A program made the position numbers and the translations under genes. From Hymenobacter setariae (GTDB taxonomy: Bacteria; Bacteroidota; Bacteroidia; Cytophagales; Hymenobacteraceae): DNA of 64,000 nt. The notes beneath the pieces were generated by a model. It worked only from the letters and a program-made list of their open reading frames with translations, searched no databases and was not told where the DNA came from. Location: contig NZ_VMRJ01000002.1 of assembly GCF_007713685.1 (NCBI RefSeq), forward strand, positions 186,001-250,000. Direction: 5' to 3'. Shown piece after piece: positions 17,147-29,900 of the stretch. The first letter of the stretch is position 1. Each line of letters starts with the position of its first letter.

Positions 17147-18781
17147 ATGCTTCCCGAAATTGACCTCACAGACGCCGCCAGTCTGCCCGAAGGCGCACTG
17201 AAAACCTTTCCCACTCCCCACGACGGCCCCAAGGTGCTGCTGACGCGCCAGCAGGGCCAAGTGCGTGCGTTCGCGCCTAATTGCCCGCACTACGGCGCCC
17301 CATTGGAGAAGGGTAAAGTAGTGGATGGCCGACTCATCTGCCCCTGGCACCACGCCTGCTTTAAGGTCGAAAATGGCCACCTGTGCGAGCCACCCGCCCT
17401 CGACGACCTACCCACCTACGCCGTGCGCGAGGCCGAAGGGCGCATCTTGGTGCAAGTGCCGGCTAGTCCGCCCGCCAGCACCGACAAGCCTGAGACCACG
17501 CCGACCGCCGAGCTAGGTGGCACTCCGCCGCCTGCACCTGCCACAGGCCCCGCCGATAGCCGCACCTTTGTTATTGTAGGGGGCGGGGCGGCCGGCGAGT
17601 TTGCAGCTCAAACGCTGCGGCGCGAGGGCTTCGCGGGCCGCGTGGTGCTGGTGTCGGCTGATGAAAAGCTGCCTTACGACCGTACCAAACTCAGCAAAGC
17701 CTACCTGGCGGGCAAAGCCAAAGCCGAGACCCTGCCACTGCGCGAAGCTGAGTTTTATGTACAGCAAAAAATTGAGCTCTTGCAGCATACGCGCGTAATC
17801 GGCTTGAGCCTAGCTAAGCAGGAAGTGCAACTGGAAGGCCAGCCGCCGCTACACTACGACCAGCTACTGCTAGCCCCCGGCAGCACGCCCAACCTGCTAC
17901 CCAAATTGCCCGGCCACGACTTGCCTGGCGTGCTGCCTTTGCGTACCCAGGCTGACGCCGACGTCCTACTGGAAGCTACCAAGGATGCTAAGCAGGTGGT
18001 GATTATCGGCGCGAGCTTTATCGGGATGGAGGTGGCTAGCAGCCTCATGGCCGAGGGCCGAACCGTGACGGTTATAGCCCAAGAAAAAGAGCCCTTCGCC
18101 CGCGTCCTAGGTCCCGAAATTGGTCAAATGTTCCGGAAGCTGCACGAAGAGAAAGGCGTTCACTTTGAAGCGGAAGCGGAAGTAAGCGCCCTATTAGGAG
18201 AGCAAGGCCACGTAGTGGGCGTGCAACTCAAATCGGGCAAAACCCTGCCTGCCGACACTGTGGTGCTTGGGGTAGGCGTGCGGCCTGCTACCGACTTTTT
18301 GAAGGATGCCTTTAGCTTAGAAGAGGACGGAGGTGTGGCTGTGAATGCCAACTTGCAGGCCGCGCCGGCTGTGTATGCGGCCGGCGACATTGCTCGTTTT
18401 CCGCTGGCGGCCACCGGCCAGCCTACACGCATAGAGCACTGGCGCGTGGCGCAGCAGCACGGCCAAGTAGCGGCCCGCAATATGCTGGGCCAGCAAGCGG
18501 AGTTTACCGCTGCTCCTTTCTTTTGGACGCAGCAGTATGGCAAAAGCCTGCGCTATGCCGGCCACGCCGAGCGGTGGGATGAGATTGTTTACCACGGCAA
18601 CGTAGCCAAGCAGGATTTCCTAGCCTTTTTTGTGCAGGCCGGCCGCATCGTGGCCGTAGCTAGCATGGGCCGCGACACTGATATGATTTATATCACAGAG
18701 CTACTAGGGCAGAATAAGATGCCAACCCCCACGGCCCTGCGGCCCGACTTGGACTGGGCCTCTGTAGGGGCTGCTACCTAG
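17147..18781 (+). CDS. Rieske-domain FAD-dependent NAD(P)H oxidoreductase (AIF-like)
   Basis: 544-residue fusion. Residues ~1-105 are a Rieske [2Fe-2S] domain with ligands C46/H48 (NCPHYGAPL) and C65/H68 (CPWHHACF). A Pro/Thr-rich linker (~108-135) joins it to a class I pyridine-nucleotide-disulfide-type reductase: FAD-binding VIVGGGAAGEFAAQ near residue 141, LPYDRTKLSK, NAD-binding VVIIGASFIGMEVASSL near residue 283, and the second FAD motif YAAGDIARFP near residue 404. The architecture matches AIFL/AIFM3-like proteins and ferredoxin reductases of oxygenase systems. No oxygenase lies nearby, so the electron acceptor is unknown. It is monocistronic, followed by a hairpin terminator. Confidence 0.93.
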   Translation: MLPEIDLTDAASLPEGALKTFPTPHDGPKVLLTRQQGQVRAFAPNCPHYGAPLEKGKVVDGRLICPWHHACFKVENGHLCEPPALDDLPTYAVREAEGRILVQVPASPPASTDKPETTPTAELGGTPPPAPATGPADSRTFVIVGGGAAGEFAAQTLRREGFAGRVVLVSADEKLPYDRTKLSKAYLAGKAKAETLPLREAEFYVQQKIELLQHTRVIGLSLAKQEVQLEGQPPLHYDQLLLAPGSTPNLLPKLPGHDLPGVLPLRTQADADVLLEATKDAKQVVIIGASFIGMEVASSLMAEGRTVTVIAQEKEPFARVLGPEIGQMFRKLHEEKGVHFEAEAEVSALLGEQGHVVGVQLKSGKTLPADTVVLGVGVRPATDFLKDAFSLEEDGGVAVNANLQAAPAVYAAGDIARFPLAATGQPTRIEHWRVAQQHGQVAARNMLGQQAEFTAAPFFWTQQYGKSLRYAGHAERWDEIVYHGNVAKQDFLAFFVQAGRIVAVASMGRDTDMIYITELLGQNKMPTPTALRPDLDWASVGAAT

Positions 18782-18801
18782 GGTTTGGGTTTTAAGGTGG
18801 A

Positions 18802-18847
18802 ACTGAGAAGGGCGCTGCCTCCAAATTAGGAGACAGCGCCCTTCTTA
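18802..18847. terminator. Bidirectional terminator
   Basis: 21-base arms with two mismatches (GAGAAGGGCGCTG / CAGCGCCCTTCTT core) lie between the convergent Rieske-FAD gene and the glycine-rich secreted protein. Confidence 0.85.
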
Positions 18848-18873
18848 GTACAAGTCTAGCTACTGAGCTGATG

Positions 18874-19719
18874 CTAGCGCCGCCCACGGCCACCGCCCTC
18901 GCCTCCTCGCTGCCCACCACCGGGGTTGCCTGGCTGGCCCCCAAAGCCACCCCGAGCGCCGCCAGAGTTGCCTGGCTGATTGCCAAACCCACCGCGGGCA
19001 CCACCTAGGTTGCCGGGTTGGCCGCCGCCACGGTTGCCTCCATCAAACCCACCAGGGGTAGAAGGGCTCCCGCCAGGCCGGCCTCCGCCCGGGAAACCCC
19101 CGTTGAAGCCGCCAGGGCGCCCATCGCCAAGATTGCCGCTGGGGCGCCCACCATCGGGCCGGCCGCCCCCAGGGTTGTTATGTACATTACCAAAGCCACC
19201 GGGCCGGCCGTTGTTGCTGTAGCCTCCGCGGCGGTCAAAGTTGCGGTTGAGGTCACGGTCGTAGCCCCGACCATTGTAGCCACCGCGGTCGTAGCCATAT
19301 ACCCGGCCGGCTCCGTAGTCGCGGTTATTGTGGTAGGGGCCGTAGTTGCCCCAGCCGCCACGCCGGAAGCCGGCTACGTACTGCGGGTAGCGGTTGCGGT
19401 AGGTGCCGATGTATAGCCATGGCTGCGGCCCTACGTAGCTAACCGGGTAAGGGTGAAAGTAATAAGGGTCGTAGCCATCGAGGTACGGCATCTGCACCCA
19501 CTGGTAGCCATCAAACACTAGGTAGATACCATTGTAGATGTCGTAGTAGCCGTCAATCTCCGGAATGTAGTAGTACTGCGTGCCCTGCGGCACGGCTGGC
19601 CCCCAGGGCGGCAGGCCAATATTTACCCCCACGCTCACCTGTGCCTGGGCGGCCCTAGGTGCAGCAAAAGCCAGGCCCATGCCCAGCGCGAAAGCAAGAA
19701 AACGAAGGCGAGACTTCAT
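18874..19719 (-). CDS. Secreted protein with a glycine-rich tail
   Basis: 281 residues. A Sec signal peptide (FLAFALGMGLAFAAPRAAQA, cleaved near AQA-Q) is followed by a Tyr/Trp/Pro-rich domain at residues ~30-115 (QYYYIPEIDGYYDIYNG, YLDGYDPYYFHPYPVSY, GPQPWLYIG). From ~150 to the end is a low-complexity Gly/Arg/Asn/Pro region (GGARGGFG, QPGNPGGGQ repeats). The N-terminal domain is shared with the shorter gene at 19912-20316 on the same strand, which makes them paralogs. The protein is probably periplasmic or surface-exposed and structural. I know of no described function. Confidence 0.8.
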   Translation of the reverse strand: MKSRLRFLAFALGMGLAFAAPRAAQAQVSVGVNIGLPPWGPAVPQGTQYYYIPEIDGYYDIYNGIYLVFDGYQWVQMPYLDGYDPYYFHPYPVSYVGPQPWLYIGTYRNRYPQYVAGFRRGGWGNYGPYHNNRDYGAGRVYGYDRGGYNGRGYDRDLNRNFDRRGGYSNNGRPGGFGNVHNNPGGGRPDGGRPSGNLGDGRPGGFNGGFPGGGRPGGSPSTPGGFDGGNRGGGQPGNLGGARGGFGNQPGNSGGARGGFGGQPGNPGGGQRGGEGGGRGRR

Positions 19720-19865
19720 GATAAAAGCAGAAAGGAATCAGTGAATTGCTGCTTGTTCTTACGCAAGTTCGGTGCCGGATTTTAGCTTAGTCGACAGAAG
19801 CGCCTAGCTTGCTGGCTAGCCCGCCAAATGTGCCGACGAACCGGTTCGCCTTTTACCCAAAGCCA

Positions 19866-19893
19866 AAAAGCCCCGCTGGGTAGCGAGGCTTTC
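19866..19893 (-). terminator. Hairpin terminator after the shorter YYYIPE paralog
   Basis: On the minus strand, AGCCTCGCT-loop-AGCGGGGCT is followed by TTTTTGG, about 20 bases past the stop codon at 19912. Confidence 0.7.
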
Positions 19894-19911
19894 TGTGGCT
19901 CTCTAGCACTA

Positions 19912-20316
19912 TTAGTGGCGGCCTTTGCCATGGCCCTTCCCATGGCCAGGGCCGGGGCCGTACAGCTTCTTGGCTTGGCCGGGGGGCATGCCGTGGGGGT
20001 GGCCCTTCCCCTTCCAGAGCCAGGGCGAGTCTCCACGGTAGGCGATGTACTGCGGGTGGAAGCTGCGCGGGTCGTAGCCATCGAGGCGCTCGAAGCGGGC
20101 CCACTGGCCATTGCGCTGCACGATGTAGCGGCGGGCCGGCACGTCGTAGTAGGCATTAGCCTCCGGAATGTAGTAATACTGGGCATCGGCTGGCGCACCA
20201 ACTACTACCGGCGGGGCCGTATTGATGTTAATATTGACCTGGGCGTGGGCCGGGGCAGCGGCCAAGGCTAGCAAGCTAAGCGTGGCTAGCGCCGCGGTTT
20301 TTTGAATAAAATTCAT
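19912..20316 (-). CDS. Secreted paralog of the glycine-rich protein, with a GKGH tail
   Basis: 134 residues. The Sec signal peptide (LATLSLLALAAAPAHAQ) is followed by the same domain as its neighbour: QYYYIPEANAYYDVPAR, then RLDGYDPRSFHPQYIAYRGDSPWLW. The tail is short and made of Gly, Lys, His and Pro (GPGPGHGKGHGKGRH), which might bind metal or nucleic acid, though this is speculative. The shared block with the 281-residue protein, with unrelated tails, points to duplication and replacement of the low-complexity end. A terminator follows, so the two paralogs are separate transcripts. Confidence 0.8.
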   Translation of the reverse strand: MNFIQKTAALATLSLLALAAAPAHAQVNININTAPPVVVGAPADAQYYYIPEANAYYDVPARRYIVQRNGQWARFERLDGYDPRSFHPQYIAYRGDSPWLWKGKGHPHGMPPGQAKKLYGPGPGHGKGHGKGRH

Positions 20317-20402
20317 AGGTGTAAAAGAATAGGTTACCCGGCCTGCTTGGCAAGGACAATGCCAACACAGGCGTAGGGGGTGCCGACTCTATACGGACCT
20401 GC

Positions 20403-20792
20403 TTAGTTTTTGGCTTTACGTAGCAGGTACCGCGTAAGCGTGGCCGTAGGTTGTAATCCAGCTGGCTCGGCCCCGACCTCGGTCGAGTGCACATCGACCA
20501 GGTCCCAGCCTGCCGCAGATAGCTCACCTAGGGTGTTGTTAAGCAATGTAATATTGCGCTGAAGGTTAGCGCGGTAGCGGTCAGAGGCCAAGTTGTATTC
20601 TTCCTCCAGCTTGATTTCGGACTTGCCTTGGAAGGTGGGCGTCAGCAGAAGGTAGCAGTCATTTCGATATGGCGACTTGATAACCGAAATCGTCATGAAG
20701 TCATAGGTCGGGCGGCCGGTTTGGGCCAAGGCGCTCAGCGATACTAGGAGTAGCAGCGCACCTAGGCACCAGTTGCGAATAGGGAAAGCCAT
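20403..20792 (-). CDS. Secreted protein of unknown function
   Basis: 129 residues from the ATG at 20792. A Sec signal peptide (NWCLGALLLLVSLSALAQ) is followed by a small domain with TYDFMTISVIKSPYRNDCYL, LEEEYNLASDRYRANLQRN and ELSAAGWDLVDVHSTEV. The pattern of a strand, then helices, then 'AAGWDLVDV' looks like the small DUF4177-type fold, in which a Trp-Glu/Asp-Leu strand recurs, but I only suggest this. The frame is open for 19 more codons upstream, but those would precede the signal peptide. It is divergent from uvrA. Confidence 0.65.
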   Translation of the reverse strand: MAFPIRNWCLGALLLLVSLSALAQTGRPTYDFMTISVIKSPYRNDCYLLLTPTFQGKSEIKLEEEYNLASDRYRANLQRNITLLNNTLGELSAAGWDLVDVHSTEVGAEPAGLQPTATLTRYLLRKAKN

Positions 20793-20970
20793 GCGTCGAG
20801 GAGTTTGGTTGAGGAGAAGAATAGGTGGCAATGCTGGCCCGCCGCGCATGCCAAGTTAGCTCATTGCCAAAAGCACTGGCACTAATCGGGCCACACGCCT
20901 GTTGTGCACTATCGGCCCAGCTGGCAGCGAAAAAAACCGCGTTTTTACCACTCTCGCCCAGCCATTTCCG

Positions 20971-20978
20971 TACCTTTG
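20971..20978 (+). promoter_or_regulatory. Putative -7 promoter box for uvrA
   Basis: TACCTTTG matches TAnnTTTG and ends 22 bases before the uvrA ATG. Confidence 0.5.
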
Positions 20979-21000
20979 CTTGTTCCTCTGATTTGCCCGC

Positions 21001-24102
<3,102 letters not shown>

Positions 24103-24151
24103 CGGCGCCGAAAGGCACCTAGGTAGCCGCGGGCCTTTGCAGGTCTATCGG

Positions 24152-24586
24152 CTACCTGAGCGTGCCCTTGATGCTGGAGTGGTCGAACGAAGCGGTAAAC
24201 GTATTGCCGCTGGCTGAAAGGGTGCCCGAATTAGAGCTGCCTCCTCCCGTCTTCACGTTGCCATTGAAATAGCTAGTGCTTTCGGTAGCAAGGTTCGTCC
24301 AAGGGCCCGAGCCAGTGCGATTCTTATCGACCAGAAAGCGAATGCTATACGTTTCGTGGACGCTAAAACGCCCTTGGAACTCATAGACATCTTGCACGCC
24401 GCACGTGCTGATGCGCAGCTTTAGGTCGGAAAGCGTGGCCGTCGTATCGCGCTTGTTGTAGCGCAAAAACCCGTCGTCGTGAATGGTAAATCGTCCGTTG
24501 ATGGGCGTGAAGTCGTTGTAACTGGGTGCCGCATCCTCTTTAGAGCAGGCGCTGAGCACAAGCAAGCCTAGGAGAAGTTTTTTCAT
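24152..24586 (-). CDS. Small lipoprotein of unknown function
   Basis: 144 residues. The lipoprotein signal MKKLLLGLLVLSAC places the lipidated Cys at residue 14, followed by SKEDAAPSY. The mature part looks like an all-beta domain (GRFTIHDDGFLRYNKRD, LKLRISTCGVQDVYEFQG, YSIRFLVDKN) ending in a Ser/Gly/Thr-rich strand region. No family is recognised. It is convergent with uvrA, with a 50-bp gap containing only a weak hairpin (AAAGGC/GCCTTT around CCTAGG). Confidence 0.75.
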   Translation of the reverse strand: MKKLLLGLLVLSACSKEDAAPSYNDFTPINGRFTIHDDGFLRYNKRDTTATLSDLKLRISTCGVQDVYEFQGRFSVHETYSIRFLVDKNRTGSGPWTNLATESTSYFNGNVKTGGGSSNSGTLSASGNTFTASFDHSSIKGTLR

Positions 24587-24600
24587 AGAAGGAAAAGGAA

Positions 24601-24628
24601 CTGTAAGCAGCTAGTCAGTTGCTTACAG
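24601..24628. repeat. Inverted repeat upstream of the lipoprotein gene
   Basis: CTGTAAGCA (24601-24609) and TGCTTACAG (24620-24628) are perfect 9-base arms around 10 bases, centred about 28 bases before the ATG at 24586. It could be an operator or a 5'-UTR hairpin. Confidence 0.4.
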
Positions 24629-24695
24629 GATAGAAAGATAGTTTGCGTTGGTGTTTTGCTACTCGAAAATGCTAGCGCCCTTATTAGGAAAGCGG

Positions 24696-25382
24696 CTATT
24701 GGGCTTCGAGTTGGCTCAGCCGCTCGTAGCGAAGGCTAAGCTGACGGTGGCGGCGGCTGTGCACTAGCCCAAGCAGCGGAAACGCCACGGCGGGTACCAG
24801 CCGTAGCAGCCACGGCTGCACAAAAAACGACAGGAGGATACTGAAGGCAAATACCAACGGCGACGAGAGCGGCCGAAACAAGTCGAGGTCGGGATGAGCG
24901 TGCTCGTGGGCGAGCGTGAGGCCGTGGGCGCGGTTGCGCAAGTAAGCTTGCAGCCGCACCTGCATGCAGCCTACCACAATGATATTGAGGCTATAGAGAA
25001 TCCAGGGCGTACGCAGCAGGCTGTACTCGCTCTGGTAGGCCGTGGTGAACGGCATAAGCACGATGCCGAGCAAAAAGAACAGGTTGGTCCAGATGAGCCG
25101 ATTGTCGAGATTGCGCACAAACCGAAAAATGCGGTGGTGCGCCACCCAATAAATAGCAATGACGAAGAAGCTGATAAAGAAGCCAATAAACTTCGGTATC
25201 AGCCGCAGTAGGCCCTGCGCCGCCTCGGCCTCGGTGGCGTGGTGCAGCTCGGGTACCTTGATTTCGATGACGAGCAGCGTGATGGCTATGGCAAACACCG
25301 CGTCGGTAAACAGTATCAGCCGCTCCAACTGAAACTCGGTGCGGTCGTGGGAGTCGCGGGCGGTATCGGAAGGAGTTGCCAT
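24696..25382 (-). CDS. TMEM175-family (DUF1211) membrane protein
   Basis: 228-residue membrane protein. The first helix carries the family signature ERLILFTDAVFAIAITLLVIE (canonically R-x3-FSD; here RLILFTD), which lines the pore in bacterial TMEM175 potassium channels. About six hydrophobic segments follow (GFFISFFVIAIYWVAHH, LFFLLGIVLMPF and others). Potassium conduction is inferred from family members. It lies 36 bp downstream of the FNR-type reductase on the same strand and may be cotranscribed, although no functional link is evident. Confidence 0.85.
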   Translation of the reverse strand: MATPSDTARDSHDRTEFQLERLILFTDAVFAIAITLLVIEIKVPELHHATEAEAAQGLLRLIPKFIGFFISFFVIAIYWVAHHRIFRFVRNLDNRLIWTNLFFLLGIVLMPFTTAYQSEYSLLRTPWILYSLNIIVVGCMQVRLQAYLRNRAHGLTLAHEHAHPDLDLFRPLSSPLVFAFSILLSFFVQPWLLRLVPAVAFPLLGLVHSRRHRQLSLRYERLSQLEAQ

Positions 25383-25418
25383 GGGGAGCCGGGCTAGATG
25401 CGCGGCTAAAATAACGCC

Positions 25419-26162
25419 CTAGGCGCCCGTCGGCCCAAACCGTTCGGTCAGAATCATTTCCGGTGCCAATCCGGCGGCTTGCAAGCCATTGGCTACGCTT
25501 TCGACCATGCCCGTGGGGCCGCACACAAATGCCTGCGGCTGGCTTTCGCCAAAGCGCGATACTACCTCGGCCAGCATAGCCGCATCGATGCGGCGCTGGT
25601 AGCCGGTCCAGCCGGGCGGCGCCTGGCGGGTGTAGTCGAGCAACAGCGTGAAGCTGTCGTCGGCCTTCGCCATTGCTTCTAGCTCAGTTTTATAAATAAC
25701 TTCCTCGGGCGTGCGCACGCTGAGCAGCAGCGTGGCCGGTGTGCGCAGGCCTAGGTGCTGGCGGTGGCGCAGCATAGCCATAAGCGGCACCACGCCCGAG
25801 CCGCCACCCACGAGCAGCAGTGGCGGCGAGCTAGGCTCGCCGCGCCACACAAAGTACCCGCCAATGGGACCGCGTACTTCTAGCTCGTCGCCCACAGCCA
25901 CGCCCTCGAAGAGGTAGCCCGATACTTCGCCCTCGTCGACCAGCTCCACGGTAAGGGCGATTTCGCCGGTTTGCTCGGGCGGCGAGGCGATGGAGTAGCT
26001 GCGTTCGGCCTGGTAGCCGCCCTCGGCGGTGAGGCGCAGGTCGTAGTGCTGGCCGGCGCGGTGGGGCGTCCAGTTAGGCAGGCGCAGGGTAAAGGTTTTG
26101 ACGTGCGGGGTTTCGGGCACGATGCTGACCACCGTGCCCAACTGCCAGGTTACCTTGCTCAT
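25419..26162 (-). CDS. FNR-type FAD/NAD(P)H oxidoreductase
   Basis: 247-residue ferredoxin-reductase-fold flavoprotein. The FAD-binding RxYS motif is ERSYSIAS at ~54-61. The flavin/phosphate strand is VGDELEVRGPIGGYFVW. The NAD(P)-binding region starts at LLLVGGGSGVVPLMAML, and the C-terminal CGPTGMVESV is the nicotinamide-pocket motif. There is no [2Fe-2S] domain. Its start overlaps the stop of the upstream molybdoenzyme gene by 4 bases (ATGA), which implies translational coupling. Such pairs of a YedY-like enzyme and an FNR-like reductase recur in bacteria, so this protein probably supplies electrons to, or takes them from, the molybdoenzyme. Confidence 0.9.
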   Translation of the reverse strand: MSKVTWQLGTVVSIVPETPHVKTFTLRLPNWTPHRAGQHYDLRLTAEGGYQAERSYSIASPPEQTGEIALTVELVDEGEVSGYLFEGVAVGDELEVRGPIGGYFVWRGEPSSPPLLLVGGGSGVVPLMAMLRHRQHLGLRTPATLLLSVRTPEEVIYKTELEAMAKADDSFTLLLDYTRQAPPGWTGYQRRIDAAMLAEVVSRFGESQPQAFVCGPTGMVESVANGLQAAGLAPEMILTERFGPTGA

Positions 26163-26800
26163 AGCCGGATGCTGCCGGCGCTAGCCTGGTCGTCATCGTC
26201 GTCGCGGTAGCGTTGCTCCTTCCACGGGTCGCCGTACATGCTGTAGCCGCCGCGCTCCCAAAAGCCGGGCTCGTCTTGGGCCGTGAAGCGTAGGCCCTGC
26301 ACCCACTTGGCGCTTTTCCAGAAGTAGAGGTGCGGCACCACTAGCCGGGCCGGGCCGCCGTGCTCGGGCGCCAGCGGCTGGCCTTCATACTGCAAGCCCA
26401 CGAAGGCTTTGCCGCCGAGCAGGTCGGCCAGCGGCAGGTTGGTGGTGTAGCCGCCGTAGCTGAATTCGGTCACGTACTGCGCCTCGGGCTTGAGCTTGAC
26501 GTGCTCCAGGAGCGTGTCCACGCTCACGCCGCGCCAATGGGTGTCAAATTTCGACCACTTCGTGACGCAGTGAATGTCAGGGTTGAAGTCCTGCATCGGC
26601 AGCTTATTGAATTCTTCCCAGCTCCACTTCATGGGCGCTTCTACCAGGCCTTCGAGGCGGAACTCCCAGTTGGTAAGGGCAATGCGCGGCGTAGGGCCGG
26701 CCGTGAGCACCGGAAAATCGGTAGTTTCGTACTGGCCGGGCGGCAGCTTGGGGTTGCTCGGGCGCTTGGGCTGAAAGCCGCGGTTGGTGAAGATTCCCAT
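26159..26800 (-). CDS. Sulfite-oxidase-like molybdopterin-dependent oxidoreductase
   Basis: 213 residues from the ATG at 26800; the longer frame adds 14 codons without family similarity. This is the catalytic molybdopterin domain of the sulfite oxidase/YedY (MsrP) superfamily. The molybdenum-ligating Cys is expected in DIHCVTKWSKFDTHWRGV (C78). GPARLVVPHLYFWKSAKWV is the conserved cofactor-binding region near residues 150-170. There is no twin-arginine signal, so it appears cytoplasmic, unlike MsrP. The substrate is unknown. It is first in an apparent operon with the FNR-type reductase (4-base overlap). Confidence 0.9.
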   Translation of the reverse strand: MGIFTNRGFQPKRPSNPKLPPGQYETTDFPVLTAGPTPRIALTNWEFRLEGLVEAPMKWSWEEFNKLPMQDFNPDIHCVTKWSKFDTHWRGVSVDTLLEHVKLKPEAQYVTEFSYGGYTTNLPLADLLGGKAFVGLQYEGQPLAPEHGGPARLVVPHLYFWKSAKWVQGLRFTAQDEPGFWERGGYSMYGDPWKEQRYRDDDDDQASAGSIRL

Positions 26801-26873
26801 AAAATATAAGTGAGATGCAACGCAAAGAAACGGGTGAAGCAAGCGACCTTAGGAGGCTACCAGGCAAGCCATA

Positions 26874-26908
26874 AGAAAGCCCTTGGCTACCAGCGCCAAG
26901 GGCTTTCT
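26874..26908 (-). terminator. Terminator of the giant DUF2339 gene
   Basis: The 14-bp arms AGAAAGCCCTTGGC and GCCAAGGGCTTTCT surround a 7-base loop, about 60 bases past the stop codon at 26967. Confidence 0.8.
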
Positions 26909-26966
26909 ACCCAAAGAAATAACCTAGGCCTCTGCTGTTACCAACAAGCCGTGGCAGATGTTTGGG

Positions 26967-29900
26967 CTACTCGATTTCTGGTGTCAAGTCCTGCGACGTC
27001 AGGTCGTCTTCGCCTAAGTCGGGCTGGCGGTCAGCTTCAGACTCAAACCGGCTTTTGAAGCGGGCGTAGAGCGCATTCATGCCTAGTAGCAGCAAGCCCA
27101 TGAGGATGAAAACAATAGCCCGCGTGACGGTGCCGCTCTGCCGCAGGTCGAAGAACAGGAGCCGCGCCATGCAGCCTAGCATACCGGCTAGCGCCACGTA
27201 GCGTAGGTCTTGCCGCCGCAGCGCCAGGCTACCGCTGAACACAGCTACTACTTGCAGCATGAGCAGCACCGTCAGCACCGAGCGGTCGAACGACTGAATG
27301 AGTAGTACGGCCAGCGCCACAAAGGCAGGGTAGAGCAACCAGGTTTCGAGCTGGTAGCGGGCGGGTAGGGCCAGGATATTCCAAGCCGGCGAAAGCTGGG
27401 CGAAAGGGGCATTGCCGTGACGCAACGCCACCGCCACGTAGCCAAACAGCAAGACTACAGCCGCCGCGAGCGCCCACCAGTCGGCACTGAGCAGTTGAAT
27501 AGGGGTGATGTACAGTAAGCAGCAGAAGCTAGCCGTGCTCGCTGCCAGCCAGTAGTATAGCCGCCCGTACAAGCCTAGCCGCCGGAAGCGCAGGGCTAGC
27601 TTAGGTGCTGCGCCACCCAGCAGCAAGGCCACGGCTACCCACACCAGCGGTAGCCATTGCGAGCGGACATCGTGTGCCAGCGTGGCCGAACCAACCAGCA
27701 GTGCCATTTCGGGTAGCCAGGGGTGCAGCTGCCGCCAGGAGGCATACACCGGCTCGGTAGCTGGCGGCCGGGCCAAGGCCAGGGTTGCCACCACCACCAC
27801 GAGCAAACCGGCTGTGAAATAATCGGCTCGTAGGCCGAATAATAGCTCGTGGTGAGCCACCAACCAGCCTTGCAGCAGCAGGCTACCAAGCAGCCCGCTA
27901 TAGCTGAGGTGCAGCAAGTAGCGGTCGGGTAGGCCGGCGCGCACTACGGCCGCGGCATCGGGCAGGGTACGCCGCCAAGCCAGGGCTGCGCCGAAGGCAG
28001 CGCTACTCAGCGCGAGCAGGTCCAGCATGAAGTAGGCAACGTGGCCCGCCGGCACAGCCGCCAGCAGAGCTACTACCAGGTGAGTACCCAGCAGGTATAG
28101 CCACGGCCAGCGCACGTAGCGCCCGCCCGCTGGCCACCACGAGGTGAGCAGGCCCGCTACTGGCACGGCTAGCGTAGGTGCCAAGTAAAGCGCTATATAA
28201 CCAGCACTATGGCCGGCGCCGTGCCTAGCGAGTGGGGCCAGCACGTGGTGCCATTGTAGCCCCACGTAGCCCACACCGGCCAGTACCAACCCGGCCCAAA
28301 GGCCCGGTAGCGCCACCCGCTGCCGCAAGTAGAGTAGCGCCCCCAGCAGTGCCATCGCGGGCCAGGCTGCCCATGCCTGCCCATACACCAGCGCACCGGC
28401 ACCGAGCAGTAGCCAGCCTACCGCTAGGCCTAGGGCCGGCAGCGGCGTAGTGGCCCCTAGGGCCAGGCGGGTAAAATCTTCCTGCGCCCGCCGCCAGTAG
28501 AATCGCCGCAGTTGGTAGCCCAGCGTGAGCAGCGCAGCGCCTATCAGCAGTGCGGCCCGTCCCCACGGCCCTAGGGCACCCATCGAGGTGTAGCGCACCA
28601 GCACGGGCAGCAGTAGCGCCTGCACCACCAGCAGGTAGGTTTGCACGTGCAGCAAGTCGTCTTCGTCGCGGCCGCTCAGGAGCAGGGCCACCACTAGGCT
28701 TTCAGCGTATAGCACGCTCAAAACGCCTGGCCAGCTCAAGCCTAGCTTGTGCAAGCCAAATACAGCCATTAAGGCAAATGCCTGGGCTAACACCACTTGC
28801 TGGCGCCGCATCCACTTAGGCAATGCTGGCGTAGCCCGCAGCCATAGTCCGAGCCCCAGTGCACTACCCGCGAGCAGCCCCAGTGCTCCTAGTAGCCAGG
28901 CTACCGGTGCGCCCGCCCAGCCGAACACTATGCGGGCTAGCACAAGCCCGGCTCCGGCCTGAAGCACCCCGGCCAGGCCCGCAAAACTGTGCAGCAAGTC
29001 GAGGTGGGCTTCTGGGTTAGAAATCAATTGAGTTAAGGAAGAAGCCTCTAGCTCGGCGGCTTCGTGGGCAGGCAGGTAAGGCCGCACGCCCCGGAATAAG
29101 GGCCACCTCACGGCTGCTTGTACAAAGCCTAGGGCGGCCCAGCCAGCCAGTGCTAGTATCAGCGTCTCGCGGTATAGCACTACCAGCCTCGCGCTGGCTA
29201 GGTGGCTGCCAACCACCAACAGTAGGCTCGCTCCTGTGCCTAGGGCCTGGAACAGCGCGGCGCGGTACACGAGCGTGTGCAGCTGGTCGAAGGCAGCGCG
29301 CCCGGCAAGCAAGAGCACTACCAGCAGGTTTTCTACGAAAAGCAGTAGCAGCACCGCCGCCCAGCTCAGGCCTACCTCGTGCAAGCCAGTTAGCGCCAGC
29401 GCCACAATGCCCTGCGCCAGCACGAGCTGCTGCCACCGCACCCAGCCCGGTAAGCGGCTCGCCGTGCGCACCCAGGTAGCCAAGCCTAGGCAGCTAGCCA
29501 CCAAGCCCACAAGCAGCCCCAGCACAAGCCAAGTAGGCGTAGTAGTTGAGTTAAAAAGTAAGCAGCCAAGACCAATGCCTGCCACCGCTTGCAACACGCC
29601 ACCTAGGCCCGCAAAGCCACTGACAAGGTTCCGGTGCTCTTCGGGATTAGATACCAGGCCGGTAATTGCCGTTGGCTCACTCCATTCAAGACGAGGGATA
29701 TATGGCTTGATAGCCGCCAGCCGTGGCCACCTGAAAGCTGCTTGTGCAAAAGCTAGGCTAGCCCAGCCAGCCAGCGCTACTATCAGCACTTCGCGGTATA
29801 GCACAGCAGGCGCGCTATGGGGTAAAAAGCTCGCCGCCCGCAGTAGTACGGCAAGCCCGGCGAGTGCGGCTTCGGCCAGCGCGGCCCGGTACAGCTGCCG

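Noticed and set aside
19018..19416. Plus-strand 132-codon ORF with Val/Ala-rich product
   Set aside because: Antisense of the glycine-rich secreted protein; the hydrophobic look comes from reading Gly/Arg codons in the reverse direction.
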